From Tigriopus japonicus (lineage: Eukaryota > Arthropoda > Copepoda > Harpacticoida > Harpacticidae): a stretch of 64,000 bases of DNA. The stretch covers positions 6,431,278 through 6,495,277 of the forward strand of contig CM021318.1 in the NCBI GenBank assembly GCA_010645155.1, given 5' to 3'. How positions within the stretch are numbered: position 1 is the first letter of the stretch; every line of letters begins with the position of its first letter. This document shows positions 1-11,285 of the stretch, piece after piece. The notes under the pieces were generated by a model. It worked only from the letters and a program-made list of their open reading frames with translations, was not told the DNA's origin and did not search any database. Position numbers and translations under genes: made by a program.

Positions 1-1890
1 AAAAGTCTCAGGCATTCGTATGTGCAATTTTCCAGAAATATTAAGAGAACAATTCAAACACATGTACAATGCCAAAAGTATTTCGATGTAAAATCCATGG
101 GGTTTTCTCTCAAGGTTGCATCAATCGAAATCCGAAATAAACTGCAAGTCTCAGTCTCTAAACTGTTTCTTGAAGTAGGCATGGCTTTATTTTAACAAGT
201 CATGCCCGGCTTTATTTCATTTGCACTTCCCAAATTGCAATTTCCTGCAGCAGATTTTCCTTCGGACAAAAGCTGTTGTCCGATAAACCGGAGATTGTAC
301 TTTTTGGTGGCACGACGTGAGGTAAATCGTGACAAATTCGACCAAAAATGGTTCATGGGTTGCTTCCCCGACGCATTCACATGTTTATCTTTAGGCCATT
401 TCCTCGCTTCTCAACAATCCCTGCTCTAAACCAAAGTTCCCCATCATTTGTGGGGATTTTCTCGGCTCATTTAGTGCAAAGACGGCAAGGAGGGTTTTTG
501 GGACCCCAAAAACTTATTACGACAAGGCAATGAGGATCAATCATGGATGATGTGATAATATCTTAGAACGACGCACCATCGACAATCGACCATATGGTCA
601 ATTTCCAGGTCCCTGAAGCTATATGTATTCTTGTTTCCCAGTATTGGGATTGTTTTGTACCTTAGTAATAGACATCGACATTTCAGGTGATGATAAGATA
701 ATTTTATGATCATGTCATGCAAAATATGACAACTCCTTTGTGCTAAGTGATACGCCAAAAAGGCTGTTTGTTATGTGAATTTAAAATGATACACATATAT
801 GTTTCCTAAAAATTTCAATTACCAATGGGATAGAGGAGTTAAATAGAGAAGATAATTCTTGGTGCATGTCTTCTTTTTGTGAACAAATCACTTTCTGTCA
901 CCCTAAATGTGTTACAGGTTACTTTGAATAATTAAATAGCTTGGTACTAAATATTCATCATAATAATTTCGTGTTATTTTAATGAAATTATGTCAATCTA
1001 ATTTGATAACAGCCCGTTCAAGTTTTTCAGTGATATAGTCATGAGGTCAAAACTCGAAAGTAACAAATTTGATGGCCGAAAACTTGTTTTGAAGTTTTTT
1101 TTGTGAATAGCCGCAAAGAGTCTTTGCTTGTCACTTTTAATCAAGGTCAATATTAGAATACTGGATCCAAGAATAACTCATCAAGGAATATTTGTTGCTG
1201 AACGAAAAACATTATAATAATTTTTATTAAATAAGAATAACGTCGCTAGCTAGGAACAGCATTCTAATATTCAGATTTCTTGTACTGTTATTGTTGTTGT
1301 TGTTGGAAAATTGCACTAATGTCTCGAAAAAGTTTGATTTTTTCTTCTATCCAGTTTTGCCATTAAAAATTGAATTCCCCCTGCATTTTTGACGATATTT
1401 CTAAAGTGCAATTTTGGGTTGAAAATATTGTTCAACCCTGCTTCACAAAAAGTAGTTTTGTGGTTCGACCTAAGGAATATTTTGAAGGTTATTCTGACTT
1501 AAACAGTCTTTGACCTAAAAAACAAGTAAAGATAGTTTTTTCTGCTCAGTTTTAAGAATAAGTTCCAATTTCAATTCTCACATTCTAAGTTAATGTTCGT
1601 TTTGGTTCATAGCAACGTACATAGATTCATCCCACCGCATTTTTTATGGAAACGAGTTGAACATTCCCAAAACAAGATACATCATGCCCTAAGGACTTCC
1701 ATCTAAAATTGAGCACCAGTTCAAAAATGGCTTCATCAGAACAAGTTTATCCTCCCATTTTGGGGCAACGTACAACGAAGAAAACAACGGTATTGTGGGC
1801 AAGATGTAGGATGGGCCGAAATTCAAAATACTCAGATTACCGTGTTAGCGACTAGGCCAAAGTACGATGAAGCCCTCGTACATTTTTTTC
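1..1890. other. Intergenic, nothing recognised
   Basis: AT-rich sequence without a supported exon or a repeat that I could match elsewhere in the window. Open frames here are short and lack family motifs. Confidence 0.5.
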
Positions 1891-1894
1891 TGGT

Positions 1895-2275
1895 GATATG
1901 TTTCTTTTTGGCATAGTTTTGCCATTTCGGGCCTTTTGGGTCAAAAAGCTTCTCAAAAGGCACGAGACCTAATCTCACAGTAAAATATGGCAACACTGCC
2001 AACTCAAAGTCCATCAGCAGAAAAACTACTGATTTAACTTTTATTTCCTTATTTAGGTTGTTGGGTGAAAATCTTACCACAATCAATTTCTTTGTAACGC
2101 ATGAACTCTCAGTAAAAAAATGACATCACTGACAACTGGAAACACTCCAGTAGTGGGCATTAATGGTGTTTTTCTAGTTGGATATTTAGCCAAGAATTTG
2201 CCATATTGGTCCTTGTTTATTGTGGGTTCTCGAAGAACACCTTGTCAAAAATGGAAGCACTACCAACTCAACCAT
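1895..2275 (+). repeat. Degenerate MITE-1 relic
   Basis: Shares the phrases 'gttttgccatt..ggtcaaaaag', 'taaaatatggcaacactgcc' and 'ttgccatattggtccttgtt' in the same order as the fuller MITE-1 copies near 8.6, 25.9 and 53.3 kb, but is interrupted by unrelated sequence and has no clear ends. It is an old non-autonomous DNA element by comparison. Confidence 0.5.
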
Positions 2276-2279
2276 ATTC

Positions 2280-3230
2280 TAATAATTAATAATTCTTTCT
2301 CGAACGTGTAAGTTGTTCAATATTTGGCGCAGATCCTATAATTGGTTTACCTTTGGCTGGGGTTTATCGAATGTTGAAAGATGACATACCAGATCAATCC
2401 TTCACTCTAATACAGTTCTAACCTGCCAACTCTAATTAGTGGGTAGACAATGTTTTTGGGGCTTGGACTCTTCCTTCAAATGCACTACTTTGTTTTTCAA
2501 AACTGGTTTCGGCATGGGGATGAAAAACTGCAAGGCTAATTTCAATACTTATAATGAGCACTGTACGTACATTGAGGAAAAACTGAACGAAATCGCAAGC
2601 ATCCATTTTAAGTTTAAGTCGATATTTGATTTTTTACACTGCGAACTTTGTTGATTTGCAACGAGATTTTTGGAGCAAATTTGTGAAACATTTGTTTTTG
2701 CCGAAACCCACGAGTTAATTGTGAGGTAATCGATTTTTTAAGAAATTTTACAAGTATATTTAATGGGCCAAGTTTGGTCCAAAATTGTGCCGATCGGCAA
2801 ATTTCATTGCTTCGTTGATGAATAAGTAAAGTTCTTGAAAATCAAGTTAAGTGAAGAACGTAGGAACTTTCCCAAAAGGTACCGCTTCAATTTCAACGAA
2901 CAGTTTTTTTTCCTCTGGTGAAGATTAAATTGATAGCGTTTTATGTGGTATACTCTGTAATAAGATTGCCACTGAAACTAACAAGTAAAAGCTTATGGTA
3001 AATAAAGAGCAGACGTTGAATATTGGAACATTGGAAGCCATCTACTCCCGCTAAATCAAACCACATTTTCCAAAGCGCAACGAATTGAAAGGCGTGTTTG
3101 AAATTTCGCTTTGCTGGGTGACATTTTTGCATGTCAGATTTCTCAAGTTCAACGGTGTTTGTGCGTCTACAAAATCAATCGCTTGTGGACAAAGGACACG
3201 TACACGGTCATACGGGGTCTCTAAAATGTG
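2280..3230. other. Intergenic, nothing recognised
   Basis: No exon, RNA gene or repeated unit that I can support. Confidence 0.4.
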
Positions 3231-3995
3231 GCCATTCCTAGTGCACTAAAGAAAAAGAGTACAGGCCCTTGCGCATTCGGTGTATTTGAAAGGATAAGAG
3301 AACATGATGCTAATGTATTTGTTGATGCCAACCGTCATACATCAGTTTTGGACAAACTAAATTGCCTTTGATGTTAATTAGACCTTCAATGATTTCTGCT
3401 TGAATTGATAGTTAAAACACCTTCAAGATTGTATGAAGAGCCTTAAAAAGAAATTTCATGTATGATCCATGCCAAGATTGAGCTGAGAACACTTAAAGAT
3501 CCATTTGGAGTTACTTCATCAACATTTTAGGGGCAATAGTTAGTCCAAAATTGACCTTTGCTATCTGCAAATACTTGAATATCATGGAAAGTGCGAGCTT
3601 TTGCACTAGCAGACCTGTGATGTAATTGTAATTGCAATTACATTTTCAAGTTATTGTGATAAATTTCATTTGCGACCAAAGTAATTGCAATAGTCATCAA
3701 TTACAATGCAACCCATGAAATTGAGGTTTTTCAGTTACAAACTGTAATTACATTTTTTTCTACGTGACAAATTTTTGGATCACACATTTCACCCGGATTT
3801 TTCATCATGTCTGACTGCAATTATTTTTTACCGCTACAAGGAATGGGATTCCCTGAAAATTACATTTTTCAAAATAAAGTAATTGCAATACATATGTATC
3901 AATGTAATTGTTATTAATTATATTTTCAAATACACAGGACACAGGTCTGTGCACTAGATGGCGCACTTGAAAACTCTACTCTTTTATTACAGCGC
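3231..3995. repeat. Foldback element F2, interrupted copy
   Basis: The left part contains 'catcagttttggacaaacta' and the right part its inverted counterpart followed by 'agatggcgcact'. The same units make the arms of the copy at 24833-25268. The copy is split by a 340-bp hAT-type MITE at 3610-3949, so F2 is the older insertion. Outer boundaries are approximate. Confidence 0.65.
3610..3949. mobile_element. hAT-type MITE with exact 8-bp target duplication
   Basis: Terminal inverted repeats CAGACCTGTG / CACAGGTCTG are flanked on both sides by the identical octamer TGCACTAG (3602-3609 and 3950-3957). An 8-bp duplication is the hallmark of the hAT superfamily. The interior is rich in TAATTGCAATTACA-type palindromes and carries, inverted, the LINE-tail hairpin motif seen near 50.7 kb. 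It has no transposase and so is non-autonomous. Similar AT-rich sequence recurs near 19.5, 33.7, 34.1 and 49.4-50.8 kb. Confidence 0.85.
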
Positions 3996-3999
3996 CCTA

Positions 4000-6200
4000 G
4001 TCATTCCAAGCATCATCATCATGATCGCCATACCACCCTCTGACAAAAGAGCCGAAGAATAGATTACTAATAGCTTGTATAGCGTAACAAAAGGGTATTC
4101 ATAGGCACCTTTCAGCATCTCACTCACTCACTTGCGTACGTTTCACAGTACATACTATGTTATACATAGTAGCAATAGCTCATTGCAAATTGACCTAAGG
4201 CTCAATTCAGACATTTCCAGATCATTGTCGGTCCTTAAATTCTGGTGGCCAGATTGCCTACTCTGATTGGCCGTGTACTGACTTCTCGGCGAGATTGAGC
4301 GAGGATTTGGATTTGGTTTCTAAGTAGGAAGCAAAAATGAAATGTAGTACAATCTGGGCCGAGCAATTTGCACTCGATTCTTTGAGCACTCATTGTCCGG
4401 CAATGATGACGACTCATTCGTTGGCAGATTGATCACTCCCCAGACATGCATGTGACCTATAATTCACTTGCGGAATTGGCTTCATTTTCCTCCTAACGAG
4501 AACAAAAGCGCTGGATCAATGAAAAGTAGAGTGCTCGCATGGAATGGGCAACAATTTTGAGCTACTATATGCGACAATAGTTTGGTGTTTTTCAAGGTTT
4601 GCTTCAATCTTATTTCAAAAGTTGGCCGCACGTATGAATTGAAAATAAGGTACAGACCCGTTAAAAAGTTTTTTTTTTCGGGCGAAGCCACCAAAAATTG
4701 ATTTCAAAAGTTTTAACTAATACTGTTTAATCCTCGATGTACTGAAAAGCCGTTTCAGCACTTGCAATAACCAAAAATGAAGTCATGACAACCTTAAAGA
4801 GACTTTTGACTTATCAAATTTACCAATGGTATACTATTGAATAATACTGTTCCTGTTGTTGTATAATTGTTAATAACTTAGTATCATGTGTTTATTGACT
4901 CGTTTGCTGATTTAACCCAAGGTTATTGAAACCTTGCCCACTTGATTAAATTGGTGCACATTTTTATTTGCATTGGCGACCAAAAGGTGCTTTAATAAAT
5001 TATAAATATACGATGAGTCTTTACGGCCAAATTCGAAAGTAAAAAGATATCTTTTTAGATTACAGTTGTCAAATAAAGCCAAAATGCCAATGACAAGTTT
5101 CTGCAATAATAAAGTTTTGCTTACCTTTGCTTACCTTTGAATTTGAAGGAAAACCATCCACTTTTCAAAATTTATTTGCTGACTTGCTACTGAATAGAAT
5201 CGATGCGTCAGAGTTAATCATAGGTTAATTAAACTGCAGGTTTATAAGCAATTATGTCCAAAGAAGTTTTTGATTTGATAGCTTGTGGTTTACAATCCGG
5301 ATTGAGCTTGTACGTTGTACAAGACACACTTGAATGACCCAATAATCTCTGTTCCATAATTCGGAGTATAACAATTTGTCCGTGAAGTCAACCATCTCGT
5401 CTATCAAAATTATTGTTCTCATTTTCGGTTAAAACTAACGTTCAAATGCGTCAAGTATCCATACCATATTTAATTGCCCCTGAATTGCATGCAGTTTTGC
5501 CACATAAATTCTCCTTTGATAGGTTTGAACGGGCACACCTTGTCTAGAATCCTCGCGTTGAACGTTGATTGTAGTACGTCGCTTATTCAGGGTTGGTTCG
5601 GAGAGGACATTATCAGGTTCTTAAATGATTTCAGGTTTAGCATGAAAAAGTGTATTTTAGTGTCAAAATGGAGAGTTTGAGAAATTCTCAAATACTTTTC
5701 CAGATCAAACAACTAATCAAAGGTTGTCCAAATCTGTTGACTGCACATCCAAACTGGTTCGTTAAATGTAGTATGTAATACATATGAATGTAAATGAACG
5801 TTAATGCATAACTGCATTTATAGCTGATTTATTTACATGGGATCCTATTTCTTGTAGCACTAAAAACATGGCCAATCCATAAAAGAGCTTAGAATATATG
5901 GTCTTATAAAAATAGGATGTTTATTCAACATTTCATCATTTAAAAACTGTGGATTGATATTCATATATTTTTTGTTGCTTTGATGTACAAAATCTAAGTC
6001 TAACTTTTTTGGGCCATAACATAGTTTTTAATGTGATTATGATTGTTTTTAAGACTCTTTCAGCCCATCAACATTTGAATTGTTCTTTTACAAACTTATG
6101 CAAAGATAACACAATAAAGGATACATTACAGAATATCACCCCATGTGGTGTTGTTTCAACAAAGAAAGTTCACTGGTAAATCTATTCGGTTGAAGGTTGA
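4000..6200. other. Intergenic, nothing recognised
   Basis: AT-rich, with short unconvincing open frames only. No repeat family placed. Confidence 0.4.
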
Positions 6201-6205
6201 AATAA

Positions 6206-6430
6206 GTTTGTTTGTTTGTTTGTTTTCGGGAGGCAGAATGCAGCTTCACAACTGTGATGTGGGGGATATTGCTGCTCAAACAAGAATTAATTACCACCCC
6301 ACCTTCAAGAATGACCACAGCTTTACCCATTTAAGGTGTCAAATCTGTGACTTTTGCATATAAATTAAAATCACAGGCAAGACTGGCAAGCCTGGGATTT
6401 GAACCAGGAATGTTGTGGAAAGTTGACAAA
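6206..6430 (-). mobile_element. tRNA-derived SINE-A, 5'-truncated copy
   Basis: Read on the minus strand it begins near a B-box-like GGTTCAAATCCC and runs through phrases shared with the SINE at 16337-16810 ('cttaaatgggt', 'gcaatatccccca', 'gttgtgaagctgc..tctg'), ending in (AAAC)n, seen as gtttgtttg on the plus strand. The tRNA-like 5' half is missing. It is diverged from the 16.3-kb copy and looks old. Confidence 0.75.
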
Positions 6431-7287
6431 TGCTCAACCCTTGCACTTTGATTGCTTTTCTCGGGAGTTAAACTCTATTTCTGTAATTCTCATTGAGATA
6501 TATAACGGTTCTTGACTTTTGTATACATTAGACCCAAAGACATCAATCAGGCTATAGGTTTTAGTCAACCCTGCTTTGTTTTAAAAATACTTTTTTTTTT
6601 TCAAAATTACGATTTTTAATTCTGATCAATTGAACCAAAAGATGTGAAGTCAGAGTTTCAAGGAATTCTAATGAAGTTAAGTGCACAACTTTTTTTTGTA
6701 CGAGAATTGCACTTCGTCTGACCCTTAACTTGAGTACTTTCAGCGAATTCCGTGTCCACAAGCGCCACAAATTAGTCCAATGTTGTCGCTTCTAGACGTC
6801 CAAGGTCAAAGTTTTTCTTGGATAGATTTGGAACTGTCACCTGAATCTCTGAAGAACAAAGTGCTTTAAATGGAAAGGAGTGTTTGACTTTCAGGACTTG
6901 GTAACTAACCAACCTCTTTCTTATCTGTGTGCATTGAATTTTGAGGAAGTCAGTTTCGTTAGGACCCTCTCTCTCTCTCGCTCGTTGAACTAAATGGACA
7001 AAGTGGACAAAGGTGTTCAATGATCGTGTTAAAGCATCAAAGAATCGCGCATGAATTTGAGTTGATCTTTTCAAAACAAATAGATCTAATTCAAGTCTGA
7101 ATGGACTCTCTGCACCTTGGCAAAACCAGGAAAACACTCATTCAGATCGCTCCTTTAACGCCAATCTGACCAAAGATGTACTTTGCTAAGATTTATTATC
7201 TGTCTAAACCCAGGCTTGGTTAAATTAGTTCACATTGGAGAAAAACCATCCATGGAAAGATTTATGGATAAGTGGATTTGTTAAAAT
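6431..7287. other. Intergenic, nothing recognised
   Basis: Contains a minus-strand open frame of 121 codons (6772-7137) with no motif and no splice context that I can defend. Otherwise unremarkable. Confidence 0.4.
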
Positions 7288-7605
7288 TTGTGATAGACCG
7301 AAAGGGCTCATAACCGAAATCGAAACTGAAAGTGGGTGACAATAAAATATTTGAAATATACATGTATATTTCAAATGTTTATGACAAATTCACTTTACAA
7401 GTTTAAATTGTTCACGTGTTTTATGTTGAATACGCGCAAATTTAAAAATAAAAATCAAAAACTTTAAAAAAAGTTGAAAAGTTTTTTGGATCTAAAATTT
7501 TCTTATTTTGTTTTCAAACTCCATTCTCTTTAGTGTATATCTGCTTTTTCGAAACCAAAACCGACGTTTTGGCCGAAAATGCTTTTGGTTAGTTAGAATC
7601 ATTAG
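7288..7605. repeat. MITE-3 (CCGAAA-rich), diverged copy
   Basis: Starts 'tgatagaccgaaagggctca' and ends near 'gccgaaaatgcttttggtta', the same order as the better copy at 63299-63612. Both termini carry CCGAAA/TTTCGG motifs. Non-autonomous; no coding capacity. Confidence 0.65.
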
Positions 7606-8631
7606 TTAAAATCTAACATTTGAACCTGTTTAATGGGGCTAACATGTGCTTGTAGTAAAACAAGAAATGCCATCAAACAAGAACAATGTTTTTCTTTCTT
7701 AAAATTGCTTTAACTTTAGCTTTGACAGACAGAGTTGTTATTTCATATAATCAAGCCCATATAGTTCTACTGTAAATGACTGAACTTTTAAAATGTTAAG
7801 TGAAAACATTTCTAAAAACTTAGTTGGAACATGGAGTAAATATAAAATAAAAGAAGGATGCCCAATCGTTCATCCATGGATTCTGTGTGGATTATCAACT
7901 GGAGATAGATGTTTGCGAAACAACCTTGGTCTCACCCTATAATGCATTCTTCTTTTACGGTTTACAACTCTTAACTAGTTAGAGGAATGAACCAATAAAA
8001 TGCATCCGCATATTTAGGGGATGTAGGACGACAACTTGAGACTTGAGACCCAATCAAAAAAAACGTCCAGCCGTCAGATCGCTCATCAAATCCGCGGACT
8101 TTTTTATGCCATCAAATTGTTTGGAATCCTTTGCCAAAATCTTAAATTGAAGGGGAAAACGTGTATGAAGTCAAAAGAAAAAAAAACTTAGTGTCATCGC
8201 CCACTTTTGGTTGCAATTTTCCCCCGGCCTCATGTTGTCACAGAGGTTTCATACTGACCATTACTTCAGCCAACTTCAAGGTGAGGCGTTGCCTTTGATT
8301 CGTAATTAGTGGTTTATTAAAGCAGTATGTGTGCATGGTAATAACAGCATAATTCTTTGTAGATCCGCCAGACGCCCTTATTTCCTCGAATATTTGCTGT
8401 ATGTACGTTTAGTACCACAAAGTACGGGGGCAAGCGAGCACATGGTGACTCCAATTCTCATTTCCTTGGTGTCCTAGTTGGTGTGAGGTTTGCAAAATCT
8501 TCAACCTGAGCTGTCAGACAGAAGCCTGAAGCTCCTATGAACGGGGAAACATCTTGGACAAAGTTGGTATGGACCTCTGAAACATAGGGACATATTGTTG
8601 ACATTCATGAAGAGCGTTGCAAGTACTGATG
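7606..8631. other. Intergenic, nothing recognised
   Basis: No gene or repeat placed. Confidence 0.4.
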
Positions 8632-8938
8632 GATTTCGAGTTCGTATTTTGCTATACTTTTGCCATTTTGGCCCTTAAGGGTCAAAAAGGTTACCACGAC
8701 TAAACTTCTCAAAGGGCAAGATTTACAAATCCTCAAGTAAAATATGGCAGCACTGCCAACTGGAAATCCACTCTTATTGCTGCCGATGGAACTCGAACTC
8801 GATTTAGTTCGAGTGTTGCCATATTAGTCCTTGTTTAGGTCTTTGGTCAAAAAGTTTATTACAACCCGCCTTTTTTAAGCAATTAAACTTCGCGTAAAAA
8901 GTGGCAACACTGCCAACTCGAAACCCCTCACTAGTTGC
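8632..8938 (+). repeat. MITE-1 copy
   Basis: About 307 bp with inverted ends (ACTGATGGATTTCGAGTT at the left; CAACTCGAAACCCCTCACTA at the right). The interior holds 'atatggcagcactgccaact' and 'gttcgagtgttgccatatta', shared with the copies at 25898-26190 and 53332-53640. Confidence 0.75.
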
Positions 8939-10279
8939 AAGGGTAATAGTGCACTTTAATTTGAAGAGTATAGCCATTGACGAACTGCATCTAGTGAGGC
9001 TCCTTCACCTAACTTGACATTTTTTTAAAAGCTAGTCAAATATGAGTTGGGATTGTTTACTTGTAAATCTGAATGGGCAGAAAAGACCTTAAATTGTTTT
9101 CAGAATTGACCAATTGTCTTGAAACTAACAATTAAATTTTCAAATTGAAACTTTTTTAAACTGACAAATGTTCCTTGACATGTAAATTATGTTAATGCAG
9201 CCAAATTCTGCTTGAAGAAATATTTGTTGTAGACCCTGCCATTTTTTTCTTGATACGTTCTGAAAGTGTGAATAAAGTTTCTTGAAATTGCTCATTTTTG
9301 AAAATATCACGTTTTCCTGAAATTTAGAATTTTTTTAGAATAAAATTGACCAAATGAATTATTTGTTATTCATTGTTTTCTTTTTAAAGATTTAGATATA
9401 ATAGTTAATGATATTCGTCCTTCTAAAACACGGAGAACCGATAGTAATGTTTTCTTTTTCAATTTTTTGGAGGAGGGGAAGCGCAAAAAGTGGAACTGGA
9501 AGGATACCTTATACTCTACGTAGTTTTTTTTTTTATAAAGCTGAAGAAAACAGTTTTTACGTTATGGTATACGTTCTGCCTCAATTTTAGGAGAAAACTT
9601 GGAATACTTTGGCATGTTTAGTAAAACAAAATATTTTCATGTTCAAAAAGTTTCTCATTTGTTCTGTCTGTGGAGAAAACGGATAAAGAGACGGAACTTG
9701 AATCGCGATATTCACCACGGAACCTACCATACCTTATCTTCAAAGACAGACTCGAAATCGTTCAAACTTAATCAAACTTTTTATATTGATAGAGTTATTC
9801 TCCAGTCAAGATATGTTTCGTGTTATTCTTGATGCTCCTAGTTCCTTTTTTAATATGTGAATGTGTGCTGGACTTCATTGGAGATAGGGCGAACTTGTTA
9901 AACATATTTGTTCCAACCAGTTCGGAAATGTGTCTGATTACATCCCCAGAAAAAGCTATTATTCATTTTTTGTTTAAATAAGGTGACAGAAGAGTGACAG
10001 TTTATGAATAACGGAAGCTTTCATTTTTCATGAACCATTCTCCAAAATATTTTTTTTATTGCTAATGTCACGGTTCCTTGTTTTTTTTTTGCCAGTGTTT
10101 AATGTTTTTTACGTTCTTTACTACGGTACTTGGATGGCCTTATTTGTAACTGGCCTATATCTTGTTTCTATCATCTTTTTACTCAATCTTGAGCGTGGTT
10201 TGGGATGCGCTAAGTGTTTTAGAGTTGTAATACATTCTACAAGGTCATTTCGGATATGCGTTCGAATATGTTTTTTTTT
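8939..10279. other. Intergenic, nothing recognised
   Basis: Short hydrophobic open frames caused by T-rich DNA. No family motif. Confidence 0.4.
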
Positions 10280-10345
10280 TGGGGGAGGGGGGCGGATTTC
10301 CTAATACCGCTACAAGGAATGGGATTCCCTGTAAAGAGAGTTAAT
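10280..10345 (-). repeat. LINE 3'-tail hairpin, solo copy
   Basis: Plus-strand 'ggggcggatttcctaatacc' followed by 'gctacaaggaatgggattcc' is the reverse complement of the tail after the reverse-transcriptase fragment at 50.7 kb. It is presumably a severely 5'-truncated retroposed copy. Confidence 0.5.
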
Positions 10346-11070
10346 GATTAATATAGTTTATATAATTACCGTTTATATGAAATTTGATCTACCAGTTTTA
10401 CTTCCAGAATTATTGCGAAAATAGAATTACTTTTCACAGCTTTTTTGTTGGCGTTGCTGAGACTTTTTCGCATTTTCCAAGCTGCTTAAATATGTCATTT
10501 GTCCTTTTGATTCCTTCGATAAACCTCCTGGGGCAACAATACGAATTCACGACGGTTTGAAATTGAGTTAAATGGTTCGTGCTTCTCAAGAAAGAGCTGA
10601 GTGCTTGAATATTCCGGAGTAAAATGACGTGGTCTGATGGAATTGATAATTACGTTATTGCATTGCAATCAAGCCAGGATCATCGTAAAATGCTTCTTAG
10701 CATTCTCATCGACATAAATTATGATACTCAAGGATTTTAAAGATTCAAACGCTTGTAAAATCAGATTTCAATCTGGCTTGCCCCAAAACACCAACACTAT
10801 TTTTCTATTTGATTTATCTGTTTCTGTCTTCCATTTATACAAATATCATTCCTTTTCCAATTTTTGTGTGGCTGATTGATAGTGTAAAAAATAAATTTCT
10901 CAACTTTGCATGAACGTCAAGAAAACCTTTCTCAACTTGTCTCGTAGTTTTGGCATAAAATGTCAAATAAAGGAACTCATGGGAAGAAGCATAAAGTTGC
11001 GGGCTTTTCGAAGCTTCATAAATTTGCTGTTTTTACAATCAAAGCAGGATGTTCAAGTTAAAACGGACGT
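10346..11070. other. Intergenic, nothing recognised
   Basis: No supported feature. Confidence 0.4.
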
Positions 11071-11285
11071 GGGTCCTTTAGCGAGCAGCTGACTGGGAGG
11101 TTACAGTACATAAGACTGGGAGGTCACCTTAGTAATACAGCTCCAAAAATTCCACCCTGACACAAACGTTTGACCCATTTTCGAACTTTTAAAGGTATAT
11201 TGGACATGTAAGAACAGAAATTTTGTGTATTAAAGCTCAAAGGTTGTACGTGTTTTCCATTTCATTGGCTGCGCTTAAAGGACCC
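11071..11285. repeat. MITE-2, intact copy
   Basis: 215 bp with terminal inverted repeats GGGTCCTTTAGCGAGCAGC and (reverse complement of the right end) GGGTCCTTTAAGCGCAGCC. A close copy lies at 27965-28177 with the same internal phrase 'cataagactgggaggtcacc'. No open frame; no clear target duplication. Confidence 0.75.

Noticed and set aside
6772..7137. Minus-strand frame of 121 aa
   Set aside because: No recognisable domain, no conserved start context, and low-complexity stretches. It is the length expected by chance in 64 kb.
10059..10304. Hydrophobic 81-aa frame
   Set aside because: The hydrophobicity comes from T-rich DNA, and the end reads into a poly-G/LINE tail.
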